NCBI GenBank assembly: GCA_937900565.1
Contig: CALCFG010000039.1
Span: forward strand, 1 to 24,279
DNA from: an uncultured Erysipelotrichaceae bacterium
GTDB taxonomy: Bacteria; Bacillota_I; Bacilli_A; Erysipelotrichales; Erysipelotrichaceae
DNA length: 24,279 nucleotides
Direction: 5' to 3'
Under the pieces are notes generated by a model. That model did no database searches. It was given only the letters and a program-made list of their open reading frames with translations, and was not told the DNA's origin. The translations under genes and the position numbers were made by a program. Positions 7,865-15,740 of this stretch are shown in pieces (position 1 is the stretch's first letter; each line of letters starts with the position of its first letter).

Positions 7865-7895
7865 AAGAAGAACAACTTGTGTGTTCTTCTTTTAT
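7865..7895 (+). terminator. rho-independent terminator of the ABC operon
   Basis: AAGAAGAACA (7865-7874) pairs with TGTTCTTCTT (7882-7891) across a 7-base loop, followed by further T residues. It lies 10 bases after the ATPase stop codon. Confidence 0.85.
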
Positions 7896-7910
7896 ATGTA
7901 GCATTAGATA

Positions 7911-7955
7911 TGAAATACAATATTTCAATTCTTTTGATATGATTTTTGCTATAAT
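7911..7955 (+). promoter_or_regulatory. extended -10 promoter with upstream inverted repeat
   Basis: TGC-TATAAT (7947-7955) is an extended -10 element with no good -35. Just upstream lies a perfect inverted repeat, TGAAATA (7911-7917) and TATTTCA (7921-7927), centred about 30 bases before the -10, a plausible regulator site. The ATG at 7992 follows the ribosome site AAAGGTGG. Confidence 0.5.
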
Positions 7956-7991
7956 TAAACCAACGATATAAATATTAAAGGTGGATATTTT

Positions 7992-8882
7992 ATGGATAAG
8001 GCTTACCAAACAGTCAATGAACAAGGCTTGATCGTATCATTTACAAGCAAAGCTAAAGATTTACATGCCATTAGTGCGGTAAATAAACTCGGAATTTCAA
8101 CTCTTATTTTGAATAGTAATGATTCAACATTAATTAATACAATTCATGATAAAGATGATTCCATTGTTATTGGTATCTCTTGTTTGAAACACGAAGAAAG
8201 TTTTGATTATAAAAATAATCATGCAGATTTTGTATTACTACCATGTTGGGATTTATCTTTAAGTAAAGAATACCAAGAGAATGGAATTCGCGTTATTCCT
8301 TATTGTGAGACAGATAAAGATGTGGCACGTTTAAAAGATAGTTATGATTTATTTATGATTAATTTTAATACGCAAATTGAAAAGAAATTCCCTAACAATT
8401 TTTTTATCATTAATACAGTAGATGATTGTGACATTAAGGATACAGGTTATTTGGATAATGTATTGGCTTATGTTGTTCATGATAATATGGCATTATTGGA
8501 TAATTGCCGTTCTGTCAAAAAGGCGATTGCTGCATTATTAAATGTTCATCTAGCTCATATAGGTGTTAACAGTGAATCGGATGAACAAGCTAATAGAATG
8601 GGCAATGAATTTGCAAAATTATTCTATGGTGAAAAAGAAGAAACTTTCTTGTCTTTTTTTGGCAGTAATTATGTCGAGGTAATGAAACCAGATAGTAAAC
8701 GCGGAATGAATGGGCATATTGGTTTGGGTGTAAATAATGTTAGTCGAGCTGTCCATTATTACACTGCCTTAGGGTTTAATTTCAATTACGATTCAGCACG
8801 TTATGATGAATATGGTAATTTAACATTAATTTATTTCGTTGAACAAATGGCAGGATTTGCACTCCATTTGGTGCAATGCTAG
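7992..8882 (+). CDS. KDPG-aldolase-like/VOC fusion lacking aldolase catalytic residues
   Basis: A 296-residue soluble protein. Residues 1 to about 190 follow the layout of KDPG/KHG aldolases: GLIVSF for the first strand, HADFVLLPCWD for the AxFIVSPxxD strand, and GIRVIPYCET for GIPYIPGxxT. The family residues are replaced: the KLFP strand with the Schiff-base Lys reads MINF, the GAGTV turn reads GISCL, and the ExT strand reads LILNSN. Residues about 225-296 hold one VOC (glyoxalase-like) module, with YVEVMKP, GHIGLGVNNVSRAVHYY and GFALHLVQC, as fused to some Firmicute KDPG aldolases. It therefore looks like a non-aldolase descendant of that fusion, possibly a ligand-binding protein. It has its own promoter and terminator, so it is monocistronic unless transcription reads through into vanY. 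Family assignment rests on recalled motifs. Confidence 0.65.
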   Translation: MDKAYQTVNEQGLIVSFTSKAKDLHAISAVNKLGISTLILNSNDSTLINTIHDKDDSIVIGISCLKHEESFDYKNNHADFVLLPCWDLSLSKEYQENGIRVIPYCETDKDVARLKDSYDLFMINFNTQIEKKFPNNFFIINTVDDCDIKDTGYLDNVLAYVVHDNMALLDNCRSVKKAIAALLNVHLAHIGVNSESDEQANRMGNEFAKLFYGEKEETFLSFFGSNYVEVMKPDSKRGMNGHIGLGVNNVSRAVHYYTALGFNFNYDSARYDEYGNLTLIYFVEQMAGFALHLVQC

Positions 8883-8895
8883 TTAATATTTAAAT

Positions 8896-8924
8896 AAGGT
8901 GGATTCTTTCCACCTTAAGTTTTT
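8896..8924 (+). terminator. rho-independent terminator
   Basis: AAGGTGGA (8896-8903) pairs with TCCACCTT (8909-8916) across a 5-base loop, followed by AAGTTTTT. It lies between the aldolase-like gene and vanY. No separate vanY promoter is obvious in the 20 bases left, so vanY may rely on read-through. Confidence 0.75.
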
Positions 8925-8944
8925 AAAAAAAGAAGGGGGTAAGT

Positions 8945-9913
8945 ATGCGTAAGTATGAAGATGATTTTTCTCAGAGTGAATTTGAAAATATGCGCAATTT
9001 AAAAGCAAAAAAAGTAAAGGTTAAAAATACCAAGGTAGAAGTGAAGCCGAAATCACGTCATGTAGTTAAAAATAAAAATTCGCTAATCAATAATCGAGTA
9101 TCCAAACTATTGATTGGATTATTAATTGTATTAATTTTATTGGTAGCTATTTCTGGTATCTTGCTCTTGAAATTACAAAAAGATGGAGCAATAAATTCAT
9201 CCGTAAATACACCGACGCCAATACCAACTATGGAAGTTGTTCCTACGCAAACACCACAACCAACACCTGTTCCAACAGCGAGTTTTGATACGAGTGGGTA
9301 TGATACAACGACATTTGGTTCCATTACACAAGTAGTAAACAAACAACATGGATTAACAGCAGCCGATGTTCCAAGTGATCAAGTATTTGTGGGAGTGAAT
9401 GCGACCATTGAAAAGATGACCATTCGTAAGGAAGCCAATGAAGCTTTAATTCCAATGTTTGAACAAGCGAAAGCAGATGGTATTGACTTGTATGTCAATG
9501 AAGCATATGTTTCCTATTATTATCAAAATGATTTATATACTAATTATGCAAAATTAGTTGGCAAAGAATTTGCTGATATGGTAACTCCACATCAAGGTTT
9601 TAGTGAACATCAAACAGGTTTAGCGGTAGATATCGTATCACGTGAAAATGGTAATTGGACGCATTTGAATTCAAGTTTACGTAGTAAACATGATGCGAGT
9701 GTATGTGAAGAAAGCCAGGCGGCATTATGGTTAAAAGAACATGCACATGAATATGGGTTTATTCAACGTTATCCTGAAGGTAAGGAAAGTATTACTGGGT
9801 ATTATGGTCAATGGTGGCATTACCGTTACGTAGGTAATGATTTAGCAAACTATATGCATGATAATGATTTGTGCATGGAAGAAGTATTTGGTATGGAGGC
9901 AGCGACTTATTAA
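8945..9913 (+). CDS. VanY-family D-alanyl-D-alanine carboxypeptidase, membrane anchored
   Basis: A 322-residue zinc D,D-carboxypeptidase that trims the terminal D-Ala of peptidoglycan stem peptides. A basic cytoplasmic N-terminus (residues 1-52) is followed by one transmembrane helix (about 53-76), a Pro/Thr-rich spacer (90-112, with repeated TPxP units) that crosses the wall, and a VanY domain. Zinc motifs are SEHQTGLAVD (220-229, SxHxxGxAxD) and WHYRYVG (291-297), with EYGFIQRYP before the latter. There is no cleavable signal, so it is a signal-anchored enzyme facing out. The ribosome site AAGGGGG precedes ATG 8945. Its TAA overlaps the next ATG by one base. Vancomycin resistance is not implied, since no vanHAX genes are present. 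Confidence 0.92.
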   Translation: MRKYEDDFSQSEFENMRNLKAKKVKVKNTKVEVKPKSRHVVKNKNSLINNRVSKLLIGLLIVLILLVAISGILLLKLQKDGAINSSVNTPTPIPTMEVVPTQTPQPTPVPTASFDTSGYDTTTFGSITQVVNKQHGLTAADVPSDQVFVGVNATIEKMTIRKEANEALIPMFEQAKADGIDLYVNEAYVSYYYQNDLYTNYAKLVGKEFADMVTPHQGFSEHQTGLAVDIVSRENGNWTHLNSSLRSKHDASVCEESQAALWLKEHAHEYGFIQRYPEGKESITGYYGQWWHYRYVGNDLANYMHDNDLCMEEVFGMEAATY

Positions 9914-11157
9914 TGGGTGCAATGTATCAGTTTGTAACTAGGATTAATGCGGATGAATACAATAAATTTGTGGTGAGTCATCCATTAAAAAGTATTCATC
10001 AATGTGCCAATTGGGCTAACATGAAGCCCAATTGGAATAGTTTTACATGTGGATTAAAAGAAAATGGAGAATTAGTTGCCAGTGCTTTGGTTTTGGTAAG
10101 AAGTCAATATGGATTTAAAATGGCCTATATACCCCGCGGTCCTTTAATGGATTATACCAACGAAGCCATGGTTGAAGCTTTTTTATTAAATTTAAGATTG
10201 TATTGTGCCAATCACGGGATTTCTACAGTTATCTTTGATCCTAATGTGATTGTAAATAAAGTGAGTATTAAAGATAAGAAAAAAGCGGATGAATATGATT
10301 CCCAATTGTATTTAAAACCTTTAATGAAACATAAGTGGGTTCATTACCGCGGATTAACCAAATCAATTGAAGAAACCACATTACCACGCTATCAATTACG
10401 TTTTGTCTTTGATGATAATGATATTTTAAATCGTTTACCTCGTAAAACACGAGAAAAAGTATGTCATTATTTAGATCATGGATTAACAATTAATGAATCT
10501 AATGATTGTGATAAATTTTATGCATTAATTGAATATACAGAAAAACGCAAAGGTATCGCTTTACGCAATCCGCAATACTTTAATGATTTATTGACCAATT
10601 ACCCGCAAAGTACAATTTTGGTGGCCACGGTTAATTTACCCGAAGTTATAGAACACTTGGGAAACTTAAAGAAAGAATATCAAGAAAAAATTAATCTATA
10701 TTTTGATAGTGCGCCAAAGAAAAGTAAACAATGGCAAAGTCAAGTTAATCGCTTAGAAAAAGAAATTGACGAAAGTAAGACATTATTGGCAAAATATGGC
10801 GAAATAATTGATGCATCAGCATTATTACTTGTTAGTGATGGTTCTACGTGTGAATTATTATATTCAGGACTGAATGAAGATTTTAGGAAATACCACCCAG
10901 CCTATACATTACGTTATAAAGCTATGGAATGGGCAAAAGCAAATGGCTGCACATCTTTTAACTTTGGTGGAGTAGAGGGAAGTCTCGATGATGGATTATT
11001 TACATTTAAATCTTCCTTTGATCCTGAAATTGATGTCTTTATTGGTGAGTTCATTCTTTCTTGTAAATGGAGCAATATTATTTTTGAAAAAGGGTTACCA
11101 TTTATTCGTAAAATCCGAGATAAGCAAATTAGTCGTCATAAGAAAAACCAAGCGTAA
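9913..11157 (+). CDS. FemABX-family peptidoglycan bridge aminoacyltransferase
   Basis: A cytoplasmic enzyme of the FemA/FemX/MurM family, which adds amino acids from aminoacyl-tRNA to the stem-peptide Lys of lipid II. From ATG 9913 it has 414 residues, the usual family length. It shows the two GNAT-like halves (FKMAYIPRGPLMDY near the start; LLYSGLNEDFRKYHP and FNFGGVEGSLDDGLFTFK near the end) and, between them, the helical coiled-coil arm typical of FemA/MurM (about residues 250-300, rich in K/E/L). An upstream frame extension to 9871 lies inside vanY and is rejected; GGAGG at 9895-9899 serves ATG 9913. One-base overlap with vanY implies a two-gene cell-wall unit. The amino acid added cannot be told. 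Confidence 0.9.
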   Translation: MGAMYQFVTRINADEYNKFVVSHPLKSIHQCANWANMKPNWNSFTCGLKENGELVASALVLVRSQYGFKMAYIPRGPLMDYTNEAMVEAFLLNLRLYCANHGISTVIFDPNVIVNKVSIKDKKKADEYDSQLYLKPLMKHKWVHYRGLTKSIEETTLPRYQLRFVFDDNDILNRLPRKTREKVCHYLDHGLTINESNDCDKFYALIEYTEKRKGIALRNPQYFNDLLTNYPQSTILVATVNLPEVIEHLGNLKKEYQEKINLYFDSAPKKSKQWQSQVNRLEKEIDESKTLLAKYGEIIDASALLLVSDGSTCELLYSGLNEDFRKYHPAYTLRYKAMEWAKANGCTSFNFGGVEGSLDDGLFTFKSSFDPEIDVFIGEFILSCKWSNIIFEKGLPFIRKIRDKQISRHKKNQA

Positions 11158-11168
11158 TTGATTCATAA

Positions 11169-11185
11169 CAAGACAAATTGTCTTG
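11169..11185 (+). promoter_or_regulatory. perfect 17-bp palindrome, possible MarR operator
   Basis: CAAGACAA-A-TTGTCTTG is a perfect dyad ending about 90 bases before the marR start. No T-run follows, so it is a poor terminator for the upstream gene. Its size and position suit a MarR-family operator (autoregulation); this is inference. Confidence 0.45.
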
Positions 11186-11275
11186 CTATTGGTTATATTA
11201 CTTGATTGTGAATTATAGATGGCAATTAACAGAACAAAGTTTAAATCATACAATTATGCCATGGAAGAAAATAAC

Positions 11276-11707
11276 ATGAAAATCAATGCAACGCTTTTAA
11301 TTCGCTTTACTGAATTGCTACGTCGTTTCTATACATATTATACGAGCGAATTAAATGCATTGGATACAAAAGATGTGCATGCAAAATTTTTACATATGAT
11401 TGCGGATCATCCAGGGATGACACAGCAAGAAATCGCGAATTTAAGTATGATGAAACGTTCCACTGTTAGTGAAATCATGAGTCAAATGGTTGGATTGAAT
11501 TTAGTAAGACGCGATGCGGATTCAAAAGATGGGCGAGTCTTACGTATATATTTAACTCAACAAGGTCAAGACAAAGTCAATGTCATTGAGTCATTATTTA
11601 ATGAATTTGTGCTTAAATGCTATAAACAATTCAATCATGAAGAAATTGAACAATTCGAATCATTAATTAAAAAATTTAATTATCCAAAGCAAGCCAATAA
11701 CAAATAA
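11276..11707 (+). CDS. MarR-family transcriptional regulator
   Basis: A winged-helix DNA-binding regulator of about 143 residues from ATG 11276. The frame is open to ATG 11219, but GGAAG lies 7-8 bases before 11276, and MKINATLLIRFTELLRRF is the typical helix-1 opening, so the shorter form is chosen. The recognition region reads GMTQQEIANLSMMKRSTVSE, and the wing contains RRDADSKDGRVLRIYLT, a standard MarR wing. It has its own terminator and sits between the cell-wall pair and an FMN-binding lipoprotein remnant, which may have been its target. The palindrome upstream may be its operator. Effector unknown. Confidence 0.9.
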   Translation: MKINATLLIRFTELLRRFYTYYTSELNALDTKDVHAKFLHMIADHPGMTQQEIANLSMMKRSTVSEIMSQMVGLNLVRRDADSKDGRVLRIYLTQQGQDKVNVIESLFNEFVLKCYKQFNHEEIEQFESLIKKFNYPKQANNK

Positions 11708-11730
11708 GGGTCAGAAATGATCCTTTTTTA
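11706..11730 (+). terminator. rho-independent terminator of marR
   Basis: AAGGGTCA pairs with TGATCCTT (one G-T pair) around a GAAA tetraloop and runs into TTTTTT. The stem overlaps the marR stop codon. Confidence 0.88.
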
Positions 11731-11808
11731 GTGATTCAGGATAATTATGTTCAAAAACTACGACTATAATAAATTGTTTGGATTCCTAACAATTAGAAGG
11801 TAGAAAAG

Positions 11809-12115
11809 ATGAATAAGGCAGCTTCTTTACTTCTTGCATTAGCATTGGTATTAACAATTAGTTAAGCGAGCAATCAATGAAAATAATGGCACTGCAAGTG
11901 AATTGGCCGAAGTAAAAATGGAACATGGAACTTATTCGGCAAGTGCTAGCGGATTTTCATTACTTCAGCCATTAACAGTTGAAGTAACAGTCAGTGAAGA
12001 TACAATTGAAACCATTGAAGTAACGGATAATGCTGAAACCTATCCATTCTTACAAGCAGCAAAAGATAAATTAATTCCACGAATCATTGATAATCAATCC
12101 GTCAATAATATCTAA
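11809..12115 (+). pseudogene. remnant of an FMN-binding lipoprotein
   Basis: ATG 11809 opens a signal peptide (MNKAASLLLALALVLTIS) that hits TAA at 11863. One frame over, from about 11866, the sequence continues ENNGTASELAEVKMEHGTYS and SEDTIETIEVTDNAETYPF, the first half of an FMN_bind domain closely resembling the second FMN domain of the flavoprotein at 15793 (SEDxIETIEV in both). The lipobox is lost at the break, and the frame stops at 12113 just before where the DxVxGATxxS flavinylation motif should come. A TATAAT at 11765-11770 and GAAGG upstream show it was once expressed; a strong terminator follows. Probably the leftover of a second extracellular flavin reductase, paired with marR. 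Confidence 0.75.
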
Positions 12116-12117
12116 AC

Positions 12118-12157
12118 GATTAAGCAATTAATTTAACCAATTGCTTAATCATTTTTT
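12118..12157 (+). terminator. rho-independent terminator
   Basis: GATTAAGCAATT (12118-12129) pairs perfectly with AATTGCTTAATC (12139-12150) across a 9-base loop, followed by ATTTTTT. It closes the FMN-binding remnant. Confidence 0.88.
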
Positions 12158-12158
12158 A

Positions 12159-12186
12159 TTGCCTTTAAAATTTCTTTATGTATAAT
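12159..12186 (+). promoter_or_regulatory. promoter of the ABC-F gene
   Basis: TTGCCT (12159-12164), a 16-base spacer and a perfect TATAAT (12181-12186). The first T of the -35 abuts the preceding terminator. It gives an mRNA leader of about 110 bases before the ABC-F start. Confidence 0.7.
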
Positions 12187-12192
12187 ACTTGC

Positions 12193-12299
12193 GGAAAGGT
12201 TAGTGGTGATTGTAAGATGCAGTAAATAATTCCATTAAACAAAAAGCAAAGAAAACTTAAATTTTTTTATGGTTTTTATGCGTTTTCTTTGTACGGAGG
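12193..12299 (+). promoter_or_regulatory. structured leader with possible leader peptide, upstream of ABC-F
   Basis: GGAAAGG (12193-12199) is followed by GTG at 12206, which opens a 7-codon frame (MIVRCSK, stop at 12227-12229); an in-frame GTG at 12203 would add one codon. Downstream, CAAAGAAAAC (12247-12256) pairs perfectly with GTTTTCTTTG (12282-12291), ending three bases before the ABC-F ribosome site GGAGG (12295-12299). A short frame plus a stem next to the ribosome site is the layout of ribosome-stalling attenuators of antibiotic-response genes. No clear terminator form was found, so translational control is the likelier version. This is a hypothesis. Confidence 0.4.
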
Positions 12300-12303
12300 A
12301 ATT

Positions 12304-13845
12304 ATGTTACAAGTCAATCAACTCACATTAACGCATACATACGATTTAAAAGATATCGTAAATAATTTAAATTTAGTTTTAAACGTAGGGGATAAAGCTG
12401 TCTTAATTGGTGAAGAAGGTAATGGTAAATCCACATTATTGAAATACATTTATAATCCGAAATTAGTTAGTGACTATATTGAAGCTAAAGGGAGTGTCAA
12501 TTCAATCAATGAATCCTTGGCTTATTTACCCCAAGAATTACCAACGGAGGTTGGAAATCAAACTATTTATGATTATTTTAGCAATCAAGAAATGTTTTGG
12601 CAGGCGTTACCTAATGAATTAAATCAATTGGCTCGACAATTTAACTTAGATGGCAGTATTTATTATTCGGATCAATTGATGAAAAGTTTATCGGGTGGCG
12701 AAAAGGTAAAATTGCAATTAATGGCATTACGATTAAAAAAAGCCAGTATTTTATTATTGGATGAACCCAGTAATGATATTGATACGAATACATTAGAGGT
12801 TTTGGAACAATTTATCAATCAATTCGATGGAATTGTATTGTTTATCTCCCATGATGAAACATTAATTGAACATACAGCCAATAAAGTAATTCATATGGAA
12901 CGTATCTTACGTAAAAAAGAAAGTAAGGTAACCGTGGCTAATATGGATTATTCAACTTATGCGAAAACACGAGCAGCTAGTATTGAAAAGACAAATCAAC
13001 AAGCAGCCAATGATGCCAGAGCAAAAAGAATACGCGATGAAAAATACATGCGAGTTTATCAAAGTGTTGAACACGCCTTACGTAATGTGTCGCGTCAAGC
13101 ACCAAATGTTGCGAAAAATTTAAAAGATAAAATGCATACGGTTAAATCGATGGGAAAACGATTTGATAAGGCAGATGAACAAATGACACACGCAGTGGAT
13201 GTGGAAGAATCCATTAATTTTCAATTCAATATTGATTTTAAAGGAATCAAAGAAGGTAAAAAAGTATTGGAATATCATTTGGATGAATTAACAATTGAAG
13301 ACAAACTTTTAGCAACAAATATTGATTTAACCATTAAAGGAAGCAGTAAAGTCTGTATCATTGGCAAAAATGGGTGTGGTAAAACAACATTAATCAAAAA
13401 AATAGCGAAAGAGTTAGCTAAGCGTAACGATATCATTATGCAATATATGCCGCAAAACTATTTGGATGCATTAAATCTATCCATTGATCCTGTGAATTAT
13501 TTAATGGAAATGACAAAAGAATCAAAAGAAACAGTGATGACTTACTTAGGTGCTTTAAAATTTACCTTTGATGAAATGAATCATTCCATTTCTATGTTAT
13601 CCGGTGGGCAAAAAGCGAAACTCTTTTTGATACAAATGGCATTATCTAAAGCAAATGTATTAATTCTTGATGAACCAACCAGAAATTTCTCTCCGTTATC
13701 TCAACCGGTAATACGGCAAATGCTTGCCCAATTTAATGGTGCTATTCTTAGTGTTTCACATGATCGAAAATATATTGAGCAAGTCTGTGATAAGATTTAT
13801 GAATTAACAAATGATGGATTAGTTGAAAAAGAAAAGAATTGTTAA
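12304..13845 (+). CDS. ABC-F family ATPase (ribosome-associated/antibiotic-resistance type)
   Basis: A 513-residue protein with two ATPase domains in one chain and no membrane segments, the ABC-F layout; such proteins bind the ribosomal E site and act in translation or in displacing antibiotics. Domain 1 has Walker A GEEGNGKST (36-44), signature LSGGEKVKL and Walker B LLLDEPSNDID. A charged interdomain linker follows (about 200-300). Domain 2 has GKNGCGKTT, LSGGQKAKL and LILDEPTRNFSPLSQP, where the usual DEPTNHLD is altered. Both switch His residues are present (ISHDE, VSHDR). ATG 12304 is chosen over the open frame from 12289 because GGAGG lies at 12295-12299. The structured leader suggests an inducible resistance factor, but resistance cannot be asserted from sequence alone. 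Confidence 0.9.
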   Translation: MLQVNQLTLTHTYDLKDIVNNLNLVLNVGDKAVLIGEEGNGKSTLLKYIYNPKLVSDYIEAKGSVNSINESLAYLPQELPTEVGNQTIYDYFSNQEMFWQALPNELNQLARQFNLDGSIYYSDQLMKSLSGGEKVKLQLMALRLKKASILLLDEPSNDIDTNTLEVLEQFINQFDGIVLFISHDETLIEHTANKVIHMERILRKKESKVTVANMDYSTYAKTRAASIEKTNQQAANDARAKRIRDEKYMRVYQSVEHALRNVSRQAPNVAKNLKDKMHTVKSMGKRFDKADEQMTHAVDVEESINFQFNIDFKGIKEGKKVLEYHLDELTIEDKLLATNIDLTIKGSSKVCIIGKNGCGKTTLIKKIAKELAKRNDIIMQYMPQNYLDALNLSIDPVNYLMEMTKESKETVMTYLGALKFTFDEMNHSISMLSGGQKAKLFLIQMALSKANVLILDEPTRNFSPLSQPVIRQMLAQFNGAILSVSHDRKYIEQVCDKIYELTNDGLVEKEKNC

Positions 13846-13866
13846 TTTGAATCAAGGGTAAATAAT

Positions 13867-14847
13867 ATGAATGATAAAAGTTTAATCGTAATAGGCGAAG
13901 CGTTAATTGATTTTATACCAGATAGCCAAGGGTGTGCATTAAAAGATGTACCATCATTTACTAAAGCAGCAGGTGGTGCGCCAGCAAATGTTGCGGGTAC
14001 AGTAGCTAAACTTGGTGGTAAAGCAAAAATATTAACCAAACTTGGTCAAGATGCGTTTGGTGATTATTTAATTGATTGTATGAATAGTGCAGGAATTGAT
14101 ACTTCTTACTTACGACAAGATCCATCGCATGAAACAAGTTTAGCTTTTGTTAGCCTAACGAATGATGGAAATCGAGAATTTATGTTTTACCGTAAAAACG
14201 CTGCAGATTTATATTATAACTGTGACGACATTGATCCTGCATGTCTTAATGATGCTGGCATAATTCATTTTTGCAGCGTGGATTTAGTTGAAAGTAAAAT
14301 GAAACAAGCGCATTTAAAATTGATAGAGCTTGCAAAAATGAATCACTGCTTAATTAGTTTTGACCCTAATTTACGTTTTCCGTTATGGGATGATTTAAAT
14401 GCATTAAAGCAAACAGTGCAAAGCTTTTTGCCTTTAGCAAATATTATAAAAATTAGTGAAGAAGAACTTGAATTTACTACCGGCACAAACGATCCAGTAG
14501 TTGCCAGTAAAGCATTGCTCAATGAAGTTACGCAAGTATTTATTTATACAAAGGGTAGTCAAGGATGTGAACTTTTTACAAATGATTTTCATGTTGCTTG
14601 TGATGCGTTACCAATCCAAGCAGTCGATACCACTGGTGCAGGGGATAGTTTTATTGGCGCATTTATTTATAAATTATTAAACCAAACAGATTATTCGTTA
14701 AGGCATATTAGTGAGTCTACTTATCAAGCAATGCTTGATTTTGCTTCACTGGTATCTGCTTATGTTTGTTGTCAAAAAGGGGCATTAACGGCATTACCAT
14801 CAATGAATCAATTGAAACAATTTAGTGAAACAAGAGCTAATCACTAA
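13867..14847 (+). CDS. PfkB-family fructokinase-like sugar kinase
   Basis: A 326-residue ribokinase/PfkB-fold kinase, closest in look to fructokinases (ScrK type) that make fructose-6-phosphate from cytosolic fructose. The N-terminal motif is AAGGAPANVAGTVAKLGGKA, the C-terminal PfkB signature is DTTGAGDSFIGAF with the catalytic Asp, and FDPNLRFPLW is typical of fructokinases. It starts 21 bases after the ABC-F stop with AAGGG before ATG 13867, so it may be co-transcribed with that gene, though no functional link is evident. No sugar transporter or hydrolase is adjacent, so the substrate remains an inference. Confidence 0.88.
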   Translation: MNDKSLIVIGEALIDFIPDSQGCALKDVPSFTKAAGGAPANVAGTVAKLGGKAKILTKLGQDAFGDYLIDCMNSAGIDTSYLRQDPSHETSLAFVSLTNDGNREFMFYRKNAADLYYNCDDIDPACLNDAGIIHFCSVDLVESKMKQAHLKLIELAKMNHCLISFDPNLRFPLWDDLNALKQTVQSFLPLANIIKISEEELEFTTGTNDPVVASKALLNEVTQVFIYTKGSQGCELFTNDFHVACDALPIQAVDTTGAGDSFIGAFIYKLLNQTDYSLRHISESTYQAMLDFASLVSAYVCCQKGALTALPSMNQLKQFSETRANH

Positions 14848-14906
14848 TAATTTAGTTACGTATTATCTTGCTGGCTAAGGTAAAATATTGGCAAAGAAAA
14901 AGTTTT

Positions 14907-15710
14907 ATGAAAGTCGTGGATTTTGCCAAACAGTTGGGTATTCCTGCAACCAAAATTCGATATTATGACAAAATCGGTTTGATTCAAGGTAAACGTAACG
15001 AAGAAAATAATTATCGAGAACTTAGTAATAATGATGCATTGAATATTTACCATGCATTAATGCTACGTAGTTTTGGCATGAGTGTGGATGAATGTAAAGA
15101 AAGTAAAGCAAAGGATTTGGAAGCGTTGAATCAATGGACCGATGCTTACATTGTTGAATTGGAAGAAAAAATTCGCTTTGAACACATGATGCAATCGCGT
15201 TTACGAGAAATGCAAGTTTACTATCAAATTTTAAACCATCACGAAAATCAATTTGCACCATTACTATTGGATGATCAATGGATGGTATGGAATCTTGGCA
15301 ATACGGTTCAATTAAATAAGCAACAATTAGAAAGCATTGAAATACTAGCAAATTGTATGCCATTTTCTTTTATGGCGATCAAAATTGATAAAAAGAGTTT
15401 ATTTTCCACTACACAAGAAGTGTTAAATGTACAAACTGGATTAGGTATTTTAAAACACAATGCATTAAAGCTAAAATTGGATCTACCACAATATGAGGTA
15501 TATTTGGCCAATGAAACGGTTCAATATGTATTTGAAACCGAAAATCCGTTTGAGATAACGAAAGCACAAATGCAACCATTAATTGATTATATTGAAATTA
15601 ATCATTTACCACATCAAGATATCACAGGAAGAATTGTCTTGAGTTATATGAAAGATGGCAAGTTTAAACATGGAATTATGGTGTCAGTGCAAGGAAATCA
15701 ACGCAAATAA
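14907..15710 (+). CDS. MerR-family transcriptional regulator with effector domain
   Basis: A 267-residue activator-type regulator. Residues 1-70 are a MerR winged helix (VDFAKQLGIPATKIRYYDKI, then YRELSNNDALNIYHALMLR), followed by a dimerisation coiled coil (about 75-115) and a large C-terminal part (about 120-267) that may be a GyrI-like ligand pocket. ATG 14907 is chosen because the MerR fold begins there; the frame is open to a TTG at 14868, which would add 13 unlikely residues. It lies directly upstream of, and in line with, a flavoprotein gene whose promoter has a MerR-type operator, so it most likely controls that gene in response to a small molecule. No heavy-metal Cys pattern is seen. 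Confidence 0.9.
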   Translation: MKVVDFAKQLGIPATKIRYYDKIGLIQGKRNEENNYRELSNNDALNIYHALMLRSFGMSVDECKESKAKDLEALNQWTDAYIVELEEKIRFEHMMQSRLREMQVYYQILNHHENQFAPLLLDDQWMVWNLGNTVQLNKQQLESIEILANCMPFSFMAIKIDKKSLFSTTQEVLNVQTGLGILKHNALKLKLDLPQYEVYLANETVQYVFETENPFEITKAQMQPLIDYIEINHLPHQDITGRIVLSYMKDGKFKHGIMVSVQGNQRK

Positions 15711-15740
15711 TAAATTAATAATATATTTTTCACAAAACAT

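Noticed and set aside
8945..9913. Vancomycin resistance cluster
   Set aside because: Only a VanY-type carboxypeptidase is present; no vanH, vanA ligase, vanX or VanRS pair lies nearby.
12269..12331. 20-codon frame overlapping the ABC-F start as a leader peptide
   Set aside because: No ribosome site (poly-T upstream), and it would run through the ABC-F start region.
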